Shown here one piece after another: positions 18,763 through 27,256 of a DNA stretch of 64,000 nt. Under the pieces are notes generated by a model. That model did not search any database. It was not told where the DNA came from and saw only the letters and a program-made list of their open reading frames with translations. The DNA comes from Gemmatimonadota bacterium (GTDB lineage Bacteria; Gemmatimonadota; Gemmatimonadetes; Gemmatimonadales; GWC2-71-9), in NCBI GenBank assembly GCA_016874005.1, contig VGVQ01000007.1:112020-176019 (forward strand). Reading direction: 5' to 3'. Numbering within the stretch: position 1 is the stretch's first letter; each line of letters starts with the position of its first letter. A program made the position numbers and the translations under genes.

Positions 18763-19184
18763 GGTTCACTCCCTGTGGCTGGTTCGCGGTCATTCGCTAT
18801 CGAAGTTTCGTCGCTGGGGACGGCAACCGCCGCCGGCCCGCCGCGGAACCGGAGCCGGACGTTAGGCACCAGGGCCAGCGGCGGCGGCACCAATCGGCCA
18901 GCAGCCCCGCACTCGGCGGCCCAATCCAGCAAGAGGTCGAATTCGCTCGGGTCGGTCAGCCCACCGAGCCAGGCGGATCCCGAGGGTGTCACCAACAGCG
19001 CGACGTTGAGTTCATCGCACGGCCCCAGACACGCCGTCCACGTGAGGTGCACCAGCGGCCTGAGTCCTCGGGCGGACCATTGGCGGGCCAGCCGGGTTCG
19101 AGGCACGGGTGGATACCCCTTGTCGACGCGGCCGCAACAGCAGCCGTGCTCGCACACCAGCAGTTGCGCCCCGATGGCCTTCAT
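18759..19184 (-). CDS. (2Fe-2S) ferredoxin-like protein of cobalt/zinc transport operons
   Basis: 141 residues. The N-terminus [21 protein letters not shown] is Cys-rich and is followed by [20 protein letters not shown], which together supply the cysteines of a thioredoxin-like [2Fe-2S] fold. Proteins of this type occur in cbi/cobW operons. The ATG overlaps the cbiO stop (ATGA) and the stop overlaps the GTPase start, so translation is coupled across the operon. The last 50 residues are low-complexity and not recognised. Confidence 0.78.
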   Translation of the reverse strand: MKAIGAQLLVCEHGCCCGRVDKGYPPVPRTRLARQWSARGLRPLVHLTWTACLGPCDELNVALLVTPSGSAWLGGLTDPSEFDLLLDWAAECGAAGRLVPPPLALVPNVRLRFRGGPAAVAVPSDETSIANDREPATGSEP

Positions 19185-20041
19185 CGGAGCGTCAGGACTC
19201 GGGGTTCGCGTTTCGGAGGCTCGGGCAGCCAGAACAGGAGCTGATCGAGGTCGCGCGGCAGGTTCTCGCCAGACGGCAGCACGCCCGCTGCCCGCAACTG
19301 GCGCCCGACCGCGAGAATGGCTGGCCCTCGCCCCATGAGACGGGCGCAGTGGGCCGACGAGAGCACCACATCGGGCGGCCCCGCCTCGACCACCCTCCCT
19401 TCGTCGAGAACGATCAACCGATCGCTCCATCGCAGGGCAAGTTCGAGATCCAAAGTGGCCAAGACGATGGCCGTGCCGGCTCGGTGAAGTCGATCCAAGC
19501 ATTCGAGCAGCGCGGCGGTACCGAGCGGGTCGAGCCCCGCTGTCGGCTCGTCGAGGAGCAACACCTTCGGCTCCATCGCCAGGACGCCGGCAATGGCCAC
19601 CCGTCGACGCTGCCCGAGACTCAAGGCGTGGATCGGACGGGGGGCAAGGTCAGCGATCTCCAGCAGCGCCAGCACTCGGTCGACCCGTTCCGCAACGACG
19701 TCGGCCGGCAGCCCCAGATTGCGGGGCCCGTACTCCACGTCGTCGCGGACCGTTGGCGCCAGCAACTGGTCGTCGGAGTCCTGGAACACCAAACCCACCC
19801 GCCCCCGCCATCCGGAGCGCTCAGCACCTCCGACGGCCGGCCCTGCCCCGTCGAGCGACAGCGTGCCGGCTGCGGGACGAACCAGCCCCGCGAGCAGCAA
19901 CAGCAAGGTCGACTTGCCTGATCCATTGCGGCCCGTCAGGCCGATCCGCGCGCCGGGGCCCACTTCGAGGTCGACTCGGTCGACCGCCACCCGACCATCG
20001 GGGTAGCGATACTCGAGCCCCGTCGCCACGAGTCCGGTCAT
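19181..20041 (-). CDS. cbiO: ECF-type cobalt/nickel transporter ATPase CbiO
   Basis: 286 residues. Walker A GRNGSGKST near residue 38, Q-loop LVFQDSDDQL (typical of energy-coupling-factor ATPases), signature LSLGQRRRVAIAG, Walker B VLLLDEPTAGLDP, and the switch segment VLATLDLELAL, where the usual His is replaced by Leu. It drives import through CbiQ/CbiM. The start overlaps the cbiQ stop by 4 bases. The missing switch His is worth noting; family ATPases can retain activity with a poorly conserved H-loop, so I would not call it dead. Confidence 0.9.
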   Translation of the reverse strand: MTGLVATGLEYRYPDGRVAVDRVDLEVGPGARIGLTGRNGSGKSTLLLLLAGLVRPAAGTLSLDGAGPAVGGAERSGWRGRVGLVFQDSDDQLLAPTVRDDVEYGPRNLGLPADVVAERVDRVLALLEIADLAPRPIHALSLGQRRRVAIAGVLAMEPKVLLLDEPTAGLDPLGTAALLECLDRLHRAGTAIVLATLDLELALRWSDRLIVLDEGRVVEAGPPDVVLSSAHCARLMGRGPAILAVGRQLRAAGVLPSGENLPRDLDQLLFWLPEPPKREPRVLTLR

Positions 20042-20772
20042 CGCACCACCGTCCAGCTCGCCAACGCGACGACGAGCACCCCCATGACGGCCGCCGACAA
20101 CCGGACGGGCGACGGCGGACCGATCCGCGCCACCGGCGGCTCGCCAGTTCCACGTCGCGCGGCAACCGCCCGATCGTGCCTAACGTCTCGGTCGTACAAC
20201 CGGCCAAGCAACCCACCCCCGACCAGTCCGGCGGTTCGCAGCGCCGTCCGGGCGTCGCGATAGCCGAGCCGAGCCCGGGCGGCCCGATCGAGCGAACCGA
20301 CCAAACCGGCGCCGACCACGATCGTTCGATGAATCGCCAGTCCCACCTCGACAATAGGATCCGGAATCCCGACAGCCCGGCTACCCGCAGCCCATTGACC
20401 GATCGGAATCGTCGTCCCGAGAAACAGCAGACACGCCACTGCCCCCGTGCTCCGACCCGTCAAAGCAGCCGCCGCCTCGACCCGAGAGCCCGCGGCGCTC
20501 GGCGGCCCCGCCCCCCAGTCGACTAACACGACAATGGCGCTGACGGCAACGGACCCAAGGGCCGGGAGACCGAGTCGCAGCAACAGCCGGGGCGCCACCC
20601 GCGCCGGGCCGATCGTTATCAACAGCAGCACCGCGACGGCGACCACCAGCCCGCCTCCCGGCGCTGGCGCCAGCAGCGCCACGCCAAGACAGCCTAACCC
20701 GAAACAGGCCTTTTCGGCGGCGTGGAATCGTTGCCACCCCCCACTGTGGGCCACGGAGTCAACGTCCAGCAT
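20038..20772 (-). CDS. cbiQ: ECF transporter transmembrane protein CbiQ
   Basis: 244 residues from an ATG at 20772 (MLDVDSVAH). It has several hydrophobic segments (GLVVAVAVLLLITIGPA, ALGSVAVSAIVVLV, GAVACLLFLGTTI) and the cytoplasmic Ala-Arg-rich coupling region SLDRAARARLGY near residue 165 that contacts CbiO. The frame remains open further upstream, but that part overlaps cbiN and does not look like CbiQ. It overlaps the end of cbiN by 14 bases. Confidence 0.87.
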   Translation of the reverse strand: MLDVDSVAHSGGWQRFHAAEKACFGLGCLGVALLAPAPGGGLVVAVAVLLLITIGPARVAPRLLLRLGLPALGSVAVSAIVVLVDWGAGPPSAAGSRVEAAAALTGRSTGAVACLLFLGTTIPIGQWAAGSRAVGIPDPIVEVGLAIHRTIVVGAGLVGSLDRAARARLGYRDARTALRTAGLVGGGLLGRLYDRDVRHDRAVAARRGTGEPPVARIGPPSPVRLSAAVMGVLVVALASWTVVR

Positions 20773-21055
20773 CGCGTCGCTCCCATCCGCCCGCGCGGAC
20801 CGCAGCGTGCAGGTGCCGGCCTGACCACCACACCAAGCCGGCCCCAGCGAGCGCCTGCCCCACGAACAAGGCCCACTCGGCCCAGGATGCCAAGGCGCGG
20901 TCACCACCCGCAGCCGGTGGCCCCGCTCGGTACTCACCGGCCAGCGTCTCGGCCTCGGCATCGGTTCCAGGTAATTCGAATCGGGTGACGATTCCCCCAC
21001 CAACCGCGGCCAGCAGCAGCAGGCCCAGCAACGTCACTTCGAGACGCCGGCTCAT
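20759..21055 (-). CDS. cbiN: Short CbiN-like membrane subunit of cobalt/nickel ECF transporter
   Basis: 98 residues: an N-terminal helix VTLLGLLLLAAVGGGIV, a short extracytoplasmic loop (FELPGTDAEAE), then a second helix ALFVGQALAGAGLVWW and a charged tail. Size, topology and position between cbiM and cbiQ fit the small CbiN/PDGLE-type accessory subunit; sequence conservation in this family is low. The start overlaps the cbiM stop by 4 bases. Confidence 0.72.
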   Translation of the reverse strand: MSRRLEVTLLGLLLLAAVGGGIVTRFELPGTDAEAETLAGEYRAGPPAAGGDRALASWAEWALFVGQALAGAGLVWWSGRHLHAAVRAGGWERRDAGR

Positions 21056-21699
21056 CGCGCCGCCGCCGGTACGGCCAGGCGCTCCGCGATCGACCGATAC
21101 ACCGCCACCGTGAAGAACCCCTCGACCACGGCCAACGGCATTTGGGTCACGCCGTAAACCGCCAAAAAGCGGACCCAGGCTCCGCCGATGCCGCCGGTCG
21201 GACCCGGGTACGCCATCGCCATCTGGAGGGCCGCGACCAGATAGGTCGAACACCCGCCGATCACGGCTGCTAGGAAGAGGCCTAGGCGATCATTTGCTCC
21301 CACCCGTCGAGACACCTGCAGCACGCCGGCCGCCACCCACGGGCCGATGATGCCGTACGACATCAGGTTCGCGCCAAGGGTCGTGAGGCCGCCATGTGCG
21401 AGGAACAAGGCCTGGAACAGCAGGACGATCGCCCCCATCACCGGCATGATCCGGGGACCGAGCAGGGCAGTTCCTAAGGCCGTGCCGACGGGATGGGAGG
21501 AACTCCCGGTGAAGGAGGGCAGCTTGATGGCGGAGAGCAGGAACGCGAAGCCACCAGCAACGCCGAGCAGCGCGCGATGTTCGGCCGAGCCACGGACCAG
21601 CCGCCGGACGGCCCGGACGCTATCGGCGAGCCAGGGGAGCGCGGCGGCGGTCCAGCCGAGGGCGTGCGCGGCGGGGAGGATGCCTTCGGCGAGGTGCAT
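21052..21699 (-). CDS. cbiM: Cobalt/nickel (possibly zinc) ECF transporter S-component CbiM
   Basis: 215 residues starting exactly MHLAEGILP, the invariant CbiM N-terminus in which His2 binds the metal. Further hallmarks are the FTGSSSHPVGTALG loop near residue 65 and ALFLAHGGLTTLGAN near 97, both lining the metal site, plus six to seven hydrophobic helices. It is the substrate-binding membrane unit of cbiMNQO. No ribosome site is visible; an operator-like inverted repeat ends only 8 bases before the ATG, so the message may have a very short leader. Family substrates are Co2+ or Ni2+; the Zur-like neighbour leaves zinc possible. Confidence 0.93.
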   Translation of the reverse strand: MHLAEGILPAAHALGWTAAALPWLADSVRAVRRLVRGSAEHRALLGVAGGFAFLLSAIKLPSFTGSSSHPVGTALGTALLGPRIMPVMGAIVLLFQALFLAHGGLTTLGANLMSYGIIGPWVAAGVLQVSRRVGANDRLGLFLAAVIGGCSTYLVAALQMAMAYPGPTGGIGGAWVRFLAVYGVTQMPLAVVEGFFTVAVYRSIAERLAVPAAAR

Positions 21700-21707
21700 A
21701 TTGCTAA

Positions 21708-21732
21708 CGATAACGCACTATCACTCTTATCG
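21708..21732. promoter_or_regulatory. Candidate Fur/Zur operator before cbiM
   Basis: Perfect inverted repeat CGATAA-N13-TTATCG directly upstream of cbiM, with further GATA/TATC half-sites inside and beside it, in an AT-rich patch of an otherwise GC-rich region. A related GATA-N4-TATC element lies at 22527, and a Fur-family gene lies 1 kb away. Assignment to that regulator is inference. Confidence 0.45.
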
Positions 21733-21756
21733 CTATCCCCTCGCCGCTCGGCCACG

Positions 21757-22524
21757 TCAGGGGCGCGTTTCGGCTACCCGCTTCTTCTCCGCTTCGAGCC
21801 GCTCGAGGGCGATCCCGTTCGTGATCCAGGACGGCGCCGGTTCGCCCTTCAGGTAGTGCCCGAACCACTCCAGAATCCGCCGGTGGTAGTCGATCTGGTT
21901 CGCCTTCTTCTCGAAACCGTGATTCTTGTCCTCGTAGACGAGAAGGACCATCTGTCGCCCCGCGCGGCGGGCGAAGTTGTAGAACTCGGTGGCTTGGAAG
22001 AACTCCACCACGCCGTCTTTGTTGCCGTGCGCCATCAGGAGTGGCGTCGTCATCTCGTGGACCTTGTGAACCGGCGAGTTGCGATGGTGCGCCTCGGGGT
22101 CCTCCCAGTAGGGCACCTCCATACGCGCCTGACCTGTCTCCCAGTGATCTACCTCGGCGATGCCTGGAGTCCAGTGGATCTGACCCATAAAGCTCACGAA
22201 GTCGGTTAGGGGCGCGCCCGACACGGACGCCGCGAAGAGGTTCGTCCGGGTTGGGACATAGGCGGCCGTGTAACCGCCCCACGAGTGTCCGATCAGCCCC
22301 ACGCGCCGTTGGTCGATGAGTCCCTTCGCCGCAACCGCCGCGACGGCGGGCCGGAGCGTCTCCAACACGGTGACCCCGGGATCCCGGTGCCGGAAATGGA
22401 TGTCGGGCAGCAGGACGAAGTACCCAAGCTGGGTCCACGCCGCGAAGTTGTAGTAGTTCCGCTCGCTCGGCTCATGGAAGTAGTGGAGTCCGTTCGAGAG
22501 CATCTCGTAGGTGTAGACGATCAT
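21757..22524 (-). pseudogene. S9 prolyl-oligopeptidase catalytic-domain fragment (N-terminal propeller missing)
   Basis: 255 residues that match only the C-terminal alpha/beta-hydrolase domain of S9 peptidases: nucleophile in GHSWGGYTA near residue 100, Asp in HGNKDGVVEF near 190, His in KNHGFEKK near 220. Normal S9 proteins have about 400 further residues (signal peptide and beta-propeller) before this point; the frame instead begins at IVYTYEML, in the middle of the first strand of the hydrolase domain. Upstream there is no ribosome site, only an operator-like palindrome 2 bases before the ATG. It is on the same strand as cbiM, 57 bases upstream of it. Confidence 0.75.
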
Positions 22525-22526
22525 CG

Positions 22527-22538
22527 GATAGCGTTATC
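22527..22538. promoter_or_regulatory. Second operator-like GATA-N4-TATC element
   Basis: The 12-mer GATAGCGTTATC is a near palindrome in an AT-rich patch that also includes AATATCATC. It resembles part of the cbiM operator (GATAGTGCGTTATC on the minus strand). Situated between the truncated S9 fragment and the divergent Fur-family gene, it could be the autoregulatory site of that gene. Only similarity and position support it. Confidence 0.35.
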
Positions 22539-22744
22539 AATATCATCGCAAGGGCAGGCGACCGCGGCGTGGCGAGTGTCGAAGGCAACGCAAGCGGCGA
22601 CATCGGGAAACGGGTACCGTTAGGCAGGCCCGCAACCAGGCCATCTACCCCAACAGCGCCACGGTCTGGGCCGGCAAGGTCGATTGTTGGCCAACGGGCG
22701 CGCTCGGTTCCGTTTAGATTAGGCGATCAACGCAAGGCGGATCC

Positions 22745-23116
22745 TTGGAGCGGAATACTCGACAGCGGGCGGCGATTGAGGCGGCGTTTCGCCGGGCCAA
22801 GCGACCGCTTGGCCCCACCGAGGTGCTCGAACTGGCGCGAGAGGACGTCGAACGACTGGGGATCGCGACCGTCTATCGGACGATCAAGTCGTTGATCGAT
22901 GACGGCTGGCTGACCGCCGTCGGATTGCCGGGCGAACCCGACCGGTACGAACCGGCCGGTCTCGCCCATCACCATCATTTCCGATGCCAGAGTTGCGACC
23001 GGGTGTTCGACCTCAAGGGCTGCGTCGAGGGGTTGAAGAAGTTGGTGCCCAAGTCATTCCGGCTCGAGAGCCACGAGTTGATCTTAGTGGGCAGATGCAA
23101 CCAGTGCGCGGCGTGA
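22745..23116 (+). CDS. Fur-family metal-dependent repressor (Zur-like)
   Basis: 123 residues. Winged-helix part: TRQRAAIEAAFRRAKRPLGPTEVLELA and IATVYRTIKSLIDDGWL. Metal part: AHHHHFRCQSCDRVFDL near residue 75 and a terminal GRCNQC, giving the two CxxC pairs of the structural zinc site and the His cluster of the regulatory site. The frame starts with TTG at 22745; no ATG is in frame nearby. It is divergent from the cbi operon and COG0523 GTPase, so a zinc (Zur) or other divalent-metal regulator is more likely than an iron Fur, but this is inferred from context. It is about 20 residues shorter than typical Fur. Confidence 0.85.
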   Translation: MERNTRQRAAIEAAFRRAKRPLGPTEVLELAREDVERLGIATVYRTIKSLIDDGWLTAVGLPGEPDRYEPAGLAHHHHFRCQSCDRVFDLKGCVEGLKKLVPKSFRLESHELILVGRCNQCAA

Positions 23117-23495
23117 TACGGTGCGCCCGCCAGCGCGGCGACGCAATCAACGACGGATGACCGCCCGCTGCCACTGAATCACACCATACCAGTCGACGCC
23201 ACCCGCCGTACGACGTCAAACGCGTGGTCAGGGCCGGCGCCCGCGCCTTGCCTAGTTCGGCGCGTGGACGCCGTGCCCGCCGTAGCTGCGTTCCCGGCCG
23301 ATCACCGGACCGGGCCCGCCGCAACAACCGACCGTGGTCGCCGGGACGCTCGAGCCCCGAATGTCGTCCGGCAACGGTCGGGACGATCGCCCGAAGCCGC
23401 CCGAGAATAACCAAGGCCGCTAGTTCGCCGTTGCCGATGAACAGCACCCGAGTTTTGTCGGCAGGCAGTTGGGGCCCTGGCGGTCCGAGGGTCCG
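23117..23495. other. Gap of about 380 bases with a possible decayed minus-strand gene end
   Basis: No intact gene is seen. On the minus strand about 23460-23340 reads RVLFIGNGELAALVILG, and in a second frame 23353-23252 reads VGCCGGPGPVIG and ends at TAG. Together they look like a frameshifted C-terminal remnant of a protein I do not recognise. Confidence 0.3.
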
Positions 23496-24443
23496 TTAGA
23501 CCCCGAGATCGAACCCCTCGGGCAACGGATCGTCGTCGCCCACGCGGAACTGGTGAGTGCCGGTCACCCAGGCGCCGCCGGTGATCTCCGCTGTGATACC
23601 CCCCGAATCGTGTTCAACCACCGCCCCGGTGAACCGAGTCCCGATCACCCCGGTCACCGAGAGCCGTTCCCCCTCCCCCAATCGCCCCGCCTGGTGCTCC
23701 TGGATGGCCAGCGCGCCGACCCCGGCCCCGCACGGCGACCGATCGATTCCCCCGGTCCGGCCGATCACCACGTCGCGAAACTCCCCTCGGCCGCCGCCGG
23801 CCGCGCGATCGTGGAACAGCGCCAAGACAAAGTTAGGCCCCGCGGCCTCCAGCAACCGAGGCGCCAGCTCGACGAAAAATCTCAGATTGTCGATGGTGGC
23901 GGCTCGGTCCCATTGCTCGGCGGCGACCACCAGGAACGGCACCCCGCAAAACACCGCCGCCGCCGCGATCCGGCGGCCATCCAGCGCGATCGACATCGCC
24001 GGGTCGAGCACCCGGCCCGGCGGAGTGCGGAGCGCGATCTCGGCGAGGCGGCCGTCGCGATAACGAGGCATCAGCGGCACCACCCCGCCCGGGGTGTCGA
24101 AATAGACCCGTCCGTCGGGCCGCGGCGTCAGGCTCCCGTCGGTCAGCAGCGCGGTCGCCACCCCGATCGATCCGTGGACGCAGGTCGGCAAGTACCCGCC
24201 GGTCGTCATGAAGAAGACCGACCGATCGACCTCGGACGTCGGCGGCGGCCCCAGCACCGCGCCGTACATCCCGCGATGACCCCGCGGCTCGTTGAGGAGG
24301 AACTTGCGGATCCCATCGTGCCGGCTCTTGAAGTCCGCCATCCGTTCCGCGGCGGTCGTCCCGGCGATCGGCGGCAAGCCCGAGAGGATGATCCGGGTGG
24401 GGCCGCCGGCGGTGTGGGTGTCGATCGTCGTGATCGGGTCCAA
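23496..24443 (-). CDS. Proline racemase / hydroxyproline epimerase family protein
   Basis: 315 residues from a TTG at 24443, three bases after the SDR stop, giving ITTIDTHTAGGPTRI, the usual family N-terminus. Two catalytic cysteines look present: one in PTCVHGSIG near residue 95 (normally CGHGTIG) and one in RSPCGAGVGAL near 250 (normally SPCGTG). Two Cys favour racemase/epimerase activity over the dehydratase branch, in which one is Ser or Thr. EPRGHRGMYG is also conserved. It is the last gene of a minus-strand operon with an SDR, amine oxidase, betaine-homocysteine methyltransferase and FAD demethylase, which suggests a (hydroxy)proline-type or N-methylated imino acid substrate. Confidence 0.85.
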   Translation of the reverse strand: MDPITTIDTHTAGGPTRIILSGLPPIAGTTAAERMADFKSRHDGIRKFLLNEPRGHRGMYGAVLGPPPTSEVDRSVFFMTTGGYLPTCVHGSIGVATALLTDGSLTPRPDGRVYFDTPGGVVPLMPRYRDGRLAEIALRTPPGRVLDPAMSIALDGRRIAAAAVFCGVPFLVVAAEQWDRAATIDNLRFFVELAPRLLEAAGPNFVLALFHDRAAGGGRGEFRDVVIGRTGGIDRSPCGAGVGALAIQEHQAGRLGEGERLSVTGVIGTRFTGAVVEHDSGGITAEITGGAWVTGTHQFRVGDDDPLPEGFDLGV

Positions 24444-24445
24444 CG

Positions 24446-25240
24446 CTACATCCGCAGCGTCTGGCCGCCGTCGACCACCACCTCGGCCCCGGTGATGTAC
24501 TTGGCCCGGTCGGAGGCGAGAAACACCGCCAGGTGGCCCACGTCCCACGACTCGCCCTGCTTACCGGTGGGGCAACGAGCATCCCGGAACCGAGTCATCT
24601 CGCCGATATCGCCACCGTAGGCTTGGGTTAGGGCGGCGCGGACGAAGGGGGTATTCATCATCCCGGGCAGGATCGCGTTGATCCGGATTCCCCTGGCGGC
24701 ATACTCGATGGCCAGCTCCCGGGTCAGCGCGTTGACCCCCGCCTTCGAGGCCGCGTACGCCACCGAGAGCGCCGGGAGGACCCGGATCGAGTTGATCGAC
24801 GAGACGTTGATCACCACCCCGCTGCCCTGGGCCTCCATGATCGGAAGGATCGCCTTGCAGAGGAGGAACATGCTCTTGAGGTTGACGGCCATCGTGCGGT
24901 CCCAGGCCGCCTCGCTGGTCTCGGCGAGGCCGCCGGCCAGCTCGATCCCGACGTTGTTGTGCAGGATGTCGATCCGGCCGAACCGATCGAGGCAAGCCTG
25001 GGCTACCCCTTGGCAACCGGCCGCCGAGCTGACGTCGGCCTGGTGGACCGCGCAGGTACCTCCTTCGCCCGCGATCAGGCGCTCGGTCTCTCGAGCCGCC
25101 TCGAGGTTCAGGTCCACCGCGAGCACCTTCGCGCCGGCCCGAGCGAAGAGGATCGCGGCCGCTTTGCCGTTGCCGACGCCCTCGCCGACCGACCCGGCCC
25201 CGGTGACCACCGCCACGCGACCTTCCAGCTCTCGCTCCAC
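24446..25240 (-). CDS. Short-chain dehydrogenase/reductase
   Basis: 264 residues, classical SDR. NAD(P) site VVTGAGSVGEGVGNG near residue 12 (a longer glycine loop than the usual TGxxxGIG), DVSSAAG, NNVG, catalytic Ser in VINVSSINS and YxxxK in YAASK near 160, and a C-terminal TGAEVVVDGGQTLRM. A GTG at 25240 with GGGGGAGG before it is preferred to a GTG 21 bases further upstream. It oxidises or reduces a hydroxyl/keto pair in the same operon as the racemase-family enzyme. The substrate is unknown. Confidence 0.88.
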   Translation of the reverse strand: MERELEGRVAVVTGAGSVGEGVGNGKAAAILFARAGAKVLAVDLNLEAARETERLIAGEGGTCAVHQADVSSAAGCQGVAQACLDRFGRIDILHNNVGIELAGGLAETSEAAWDRTMAVNLKSMFLLCKAILPIMEAQGSGVVINVSSINSIRVLPALSVAYAASKAGVNALTRELAIEYAARGIRINAILPGMMNTPFVRAALTQAYGGDIGEMTRFRDARCPTGKQGESWDVGHLAVFLASDRAKYITGAEVVVDGGQTLRM

Positions 25241-25300
25241 GACCGCCTCCCCCTTTGTCACCTTCCGTTCGCCCCCACCCGTTCAGCCGGTCGAGATCGC

Positions 25301-27256
25301 TCAGGGCTGCCGCGGCAGATCGATCCCCGGATTGCGAGCGAAGAAGTTCGAGGGCTTGATCTCGAAGTGGTGTCGCTCGAGCGACAGGATCGGCCAGTCC
25401 TCGGGTCGAGGTACGTGATGAAATCCGATGGTATACCAGAGCACGATGTCGGTATTGGCGATCGGGCGATTCGCCTTGGTCCAATCCGGGAGCCCCTGGC
25501 CGGCCGGGCCAACAGTGGGGTAGTCGCCCGCGGCGTAGAGCTCGGTCGGCGAATGCGGCGTGGCCCAAAGGGTGTAGTCGGAGAACCCGGCTCGTTTCCG
25601 CATGTAGTCGTCATCGGACAGCAGGGTCATCACTCCGTGCCCTTCGAGCGTGTAGCCAACCGATCCGCCGTAGGGACCTGGCACCGAAGGGTTGATGACC
25701 CGCCAGAATTCCGGCGCGCTCATCGAGGAGTGCCGCTTCGCGGCCTGCTCGGTGGTTGGGACGCTCGACCTGACCGCCCACACGCTCCGGCGTGGATTCG
25801 TCGCCGGCTGCCGCTCGGTCACCAGCCGGTCGACCTCCAGGCTGTTCGCTTGACCGTCGACGTCGAAGTCGAGTCGAAACGCGAAGAAGTGGCTGTGATT
25901 GACCGCCACCAGGTAGGGCGCCACGAAGCGTCCGTACCGGTCGCTCGGTCCGCCGGGAGCGCTGTCGGCGGCGGTCCGGGTTCTGGCGCCGCGCACCTGA
26001 TCGATGCCGGTCGCCGCCATCTCGACGTGGATGGAACCGTCTTGGCTGAAGATCCAGTCGAACAGATAGTCGTAGTTGCCGGCCCCCATGATCATCCGGA
26101 GCACCAGATCGCGCTGGGCCCGAGCCTCGGTGATCCCAGGGCGGGCGTGGCGCCAGAGCGGGTCACCGGTGAGTCGCTCGAACAGGCAAGCCGTGCGGGG
26201 CTCCTCGAACGGGCTCCCGGCTTCGCTGACGATGAAGGAGCTGAAGTAGACGGCGTTGCTCGGGCACTCGGACCCGGGTTCCAGGGGGCTCGCCACTCCG
26301 CCGAACTGGGCCGGGTAGGCGCCGAGATCGAAGTAGGCCTGGTAGTTCCACGGCTCTTCGGGGTCCATGTACAACACCAACAGTTCCGACAGCGATGCCT
26401 GATAGAGGACCGATCGTTCCCGACCCTGGTCGACCGTTCTGATTTGCGAGAGGACCAACCCCCGTCGGGGATCGAGTCGGAAATGAAACCGCCAGTTGTC
26501 CCAGCTGACTTGGGTCCCGTCGAGCTTGAATCCCGGGCCCATCGGCTGAGACACGCCTAACGGCGGGAGCGGGGCCCGGGTCGGTCCGATGGCCTCGGGG
26601 TGATGCTCCCCCGACAGGGTGGCGGCGGGCAGCACCCCGGTATCGGTCACCCGCACCACCTTCGCGGTCTGAAGGTCCACCACGACCTGAAGTCCGTCGA
26701 TCGGCGCCCCCACCCCGGACACGGCGCCCCGGGTGTTGAAGCAGAGCATCCGCGCCAGCCGCCGCCCCCGTTCTTCCGGAGTATCCAAGTACCCTTCGTT
26801 GGCGGCGGAACAGTAGATCATCCTGAAATCGGTGATCCCGCGGCGCCTGAGGGCGGCCCGTACCTCTGGGTGGGCAACCGTCGCATCGCCGGCCGCCCTG
26901 CCCTCGCTCCGGGTGACCATGTACTGGCGCTTGGTTGCCTCTCGCCACGAGAGCAACTTCCGACCGATCAGGTCGATTACGCCCTCGTACCCGATTTCCC
27001 GTTGAACGACCTGAACCATGGCCTCGCGGCGGAAGGCGGCTCCCGGCCGCCAAGCCAGCACCTCGGCCTTGGGCGGCTCGTGGAGTCCCTCGTAGACGTA
27101 GAGCGTCGATGAGTCCGTCTTGCCGGCGGCCTGAAGGACGTCGTAGATGACCCAATGCTCGGCGGCGGTCAGCCCGTCGAGCGGGTGGGTGGGCTGCTGC
27201 GCGGCGAGCGAGAAGGGGGCCAGGACGGCGACGACGCCCAACCAGAGCCAATTCAT
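25301..27256 (-). CDS. Copper-containing primary amine oxidase (TPQ enzyme), exported
   Basis: 651 residues with a cleavable signal peptide (LWLGVVAVLAPFSLAAQQ). Catalytic-base region AYFDLGAYPAQFGG, the topaquinone precursor Tyr in GNYDY at about residue 395, copper His pair in VNHSHFF and a third His in GFHHVPRPEDWP near the end. It oxidises primary amines to aldehydes, ammonia and peroxide in the periplasm. The start ATG overlaps the stop of the betaine-homocysteine methyltransferase gene (ATGA). Within this operon it could process amines released by demethylation or taken up with them. Confidence 0.93.
   Translation of the reverse strand: MNWLWLGVVAVLAPFSLAAQQPTHPLDGLTAAEHWVIYDVLQAAGKTDSSTLYVYEGLHEPPKAEVLAWRPGAAFRREAMVQVVQREIGYEGVIDLIGRKLLSWREATKRQYMVTRSEGRAAGDATVAHPEVRAALRRRGITDFRMIYCSAANEGYLDTPEERGRRLARMLCFNTRGAVSGVGAPIDGLQVVVDLQTAKVVRVTDTGVLPAATLSGEHHPEAIGPTRAPLPPLGVSQPMGPGFKLDGTQVSWDNWRFHFRLDPRRGLVLSQIRTVDQGRERSVLYQASLSELLVLYMDPEEPWNYQAYFDLGAYPAQFGGVASPLEPGSECPSNAVYFSSFIVSEAGSPFEEPRTACLFERLTGDPLWRHARPGITEARAQRDLVLRMIMGAGNYDYLFDWIFSQDGSIHVEMAATGIDQVRGARTRTAADSAPGGPSDRYGRFVAPYLVAVNHSHFFAFRLDFDVDGQANSLEVDRLVTERQPATNPRRSVWAVRSSVPTTEQAAKRHSSMSAPEFWRVINPSVPGPYGGSVGYTLEGHGVMTLLSDDDYMRKRAGFSDYTLWATPHSPTELYAAGDYPTVGPAGQGLPDWTKANRPIANTDIVLWYTIGFHHVPRPEDWPILSLERHHFEIKPSNFFARNPGIDLPRQP

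Noticed and set aside
21700..21760. Cobalamin riboswitch before cbiM
   Set aside because: Only 57 bases separate cbiM from the upstream fragment, too short for a B12 riboswitch, and no B12-box-like sequence is visible. A protein operator fits better.
22600..22720. Plus-strand reading QARNQAIYPNSATVWAG as a possible gene remnant upstream of zur
   Set aside because: Protein-like for about 25 residues but not recognised as any family and with no start or natural context; too short to support.
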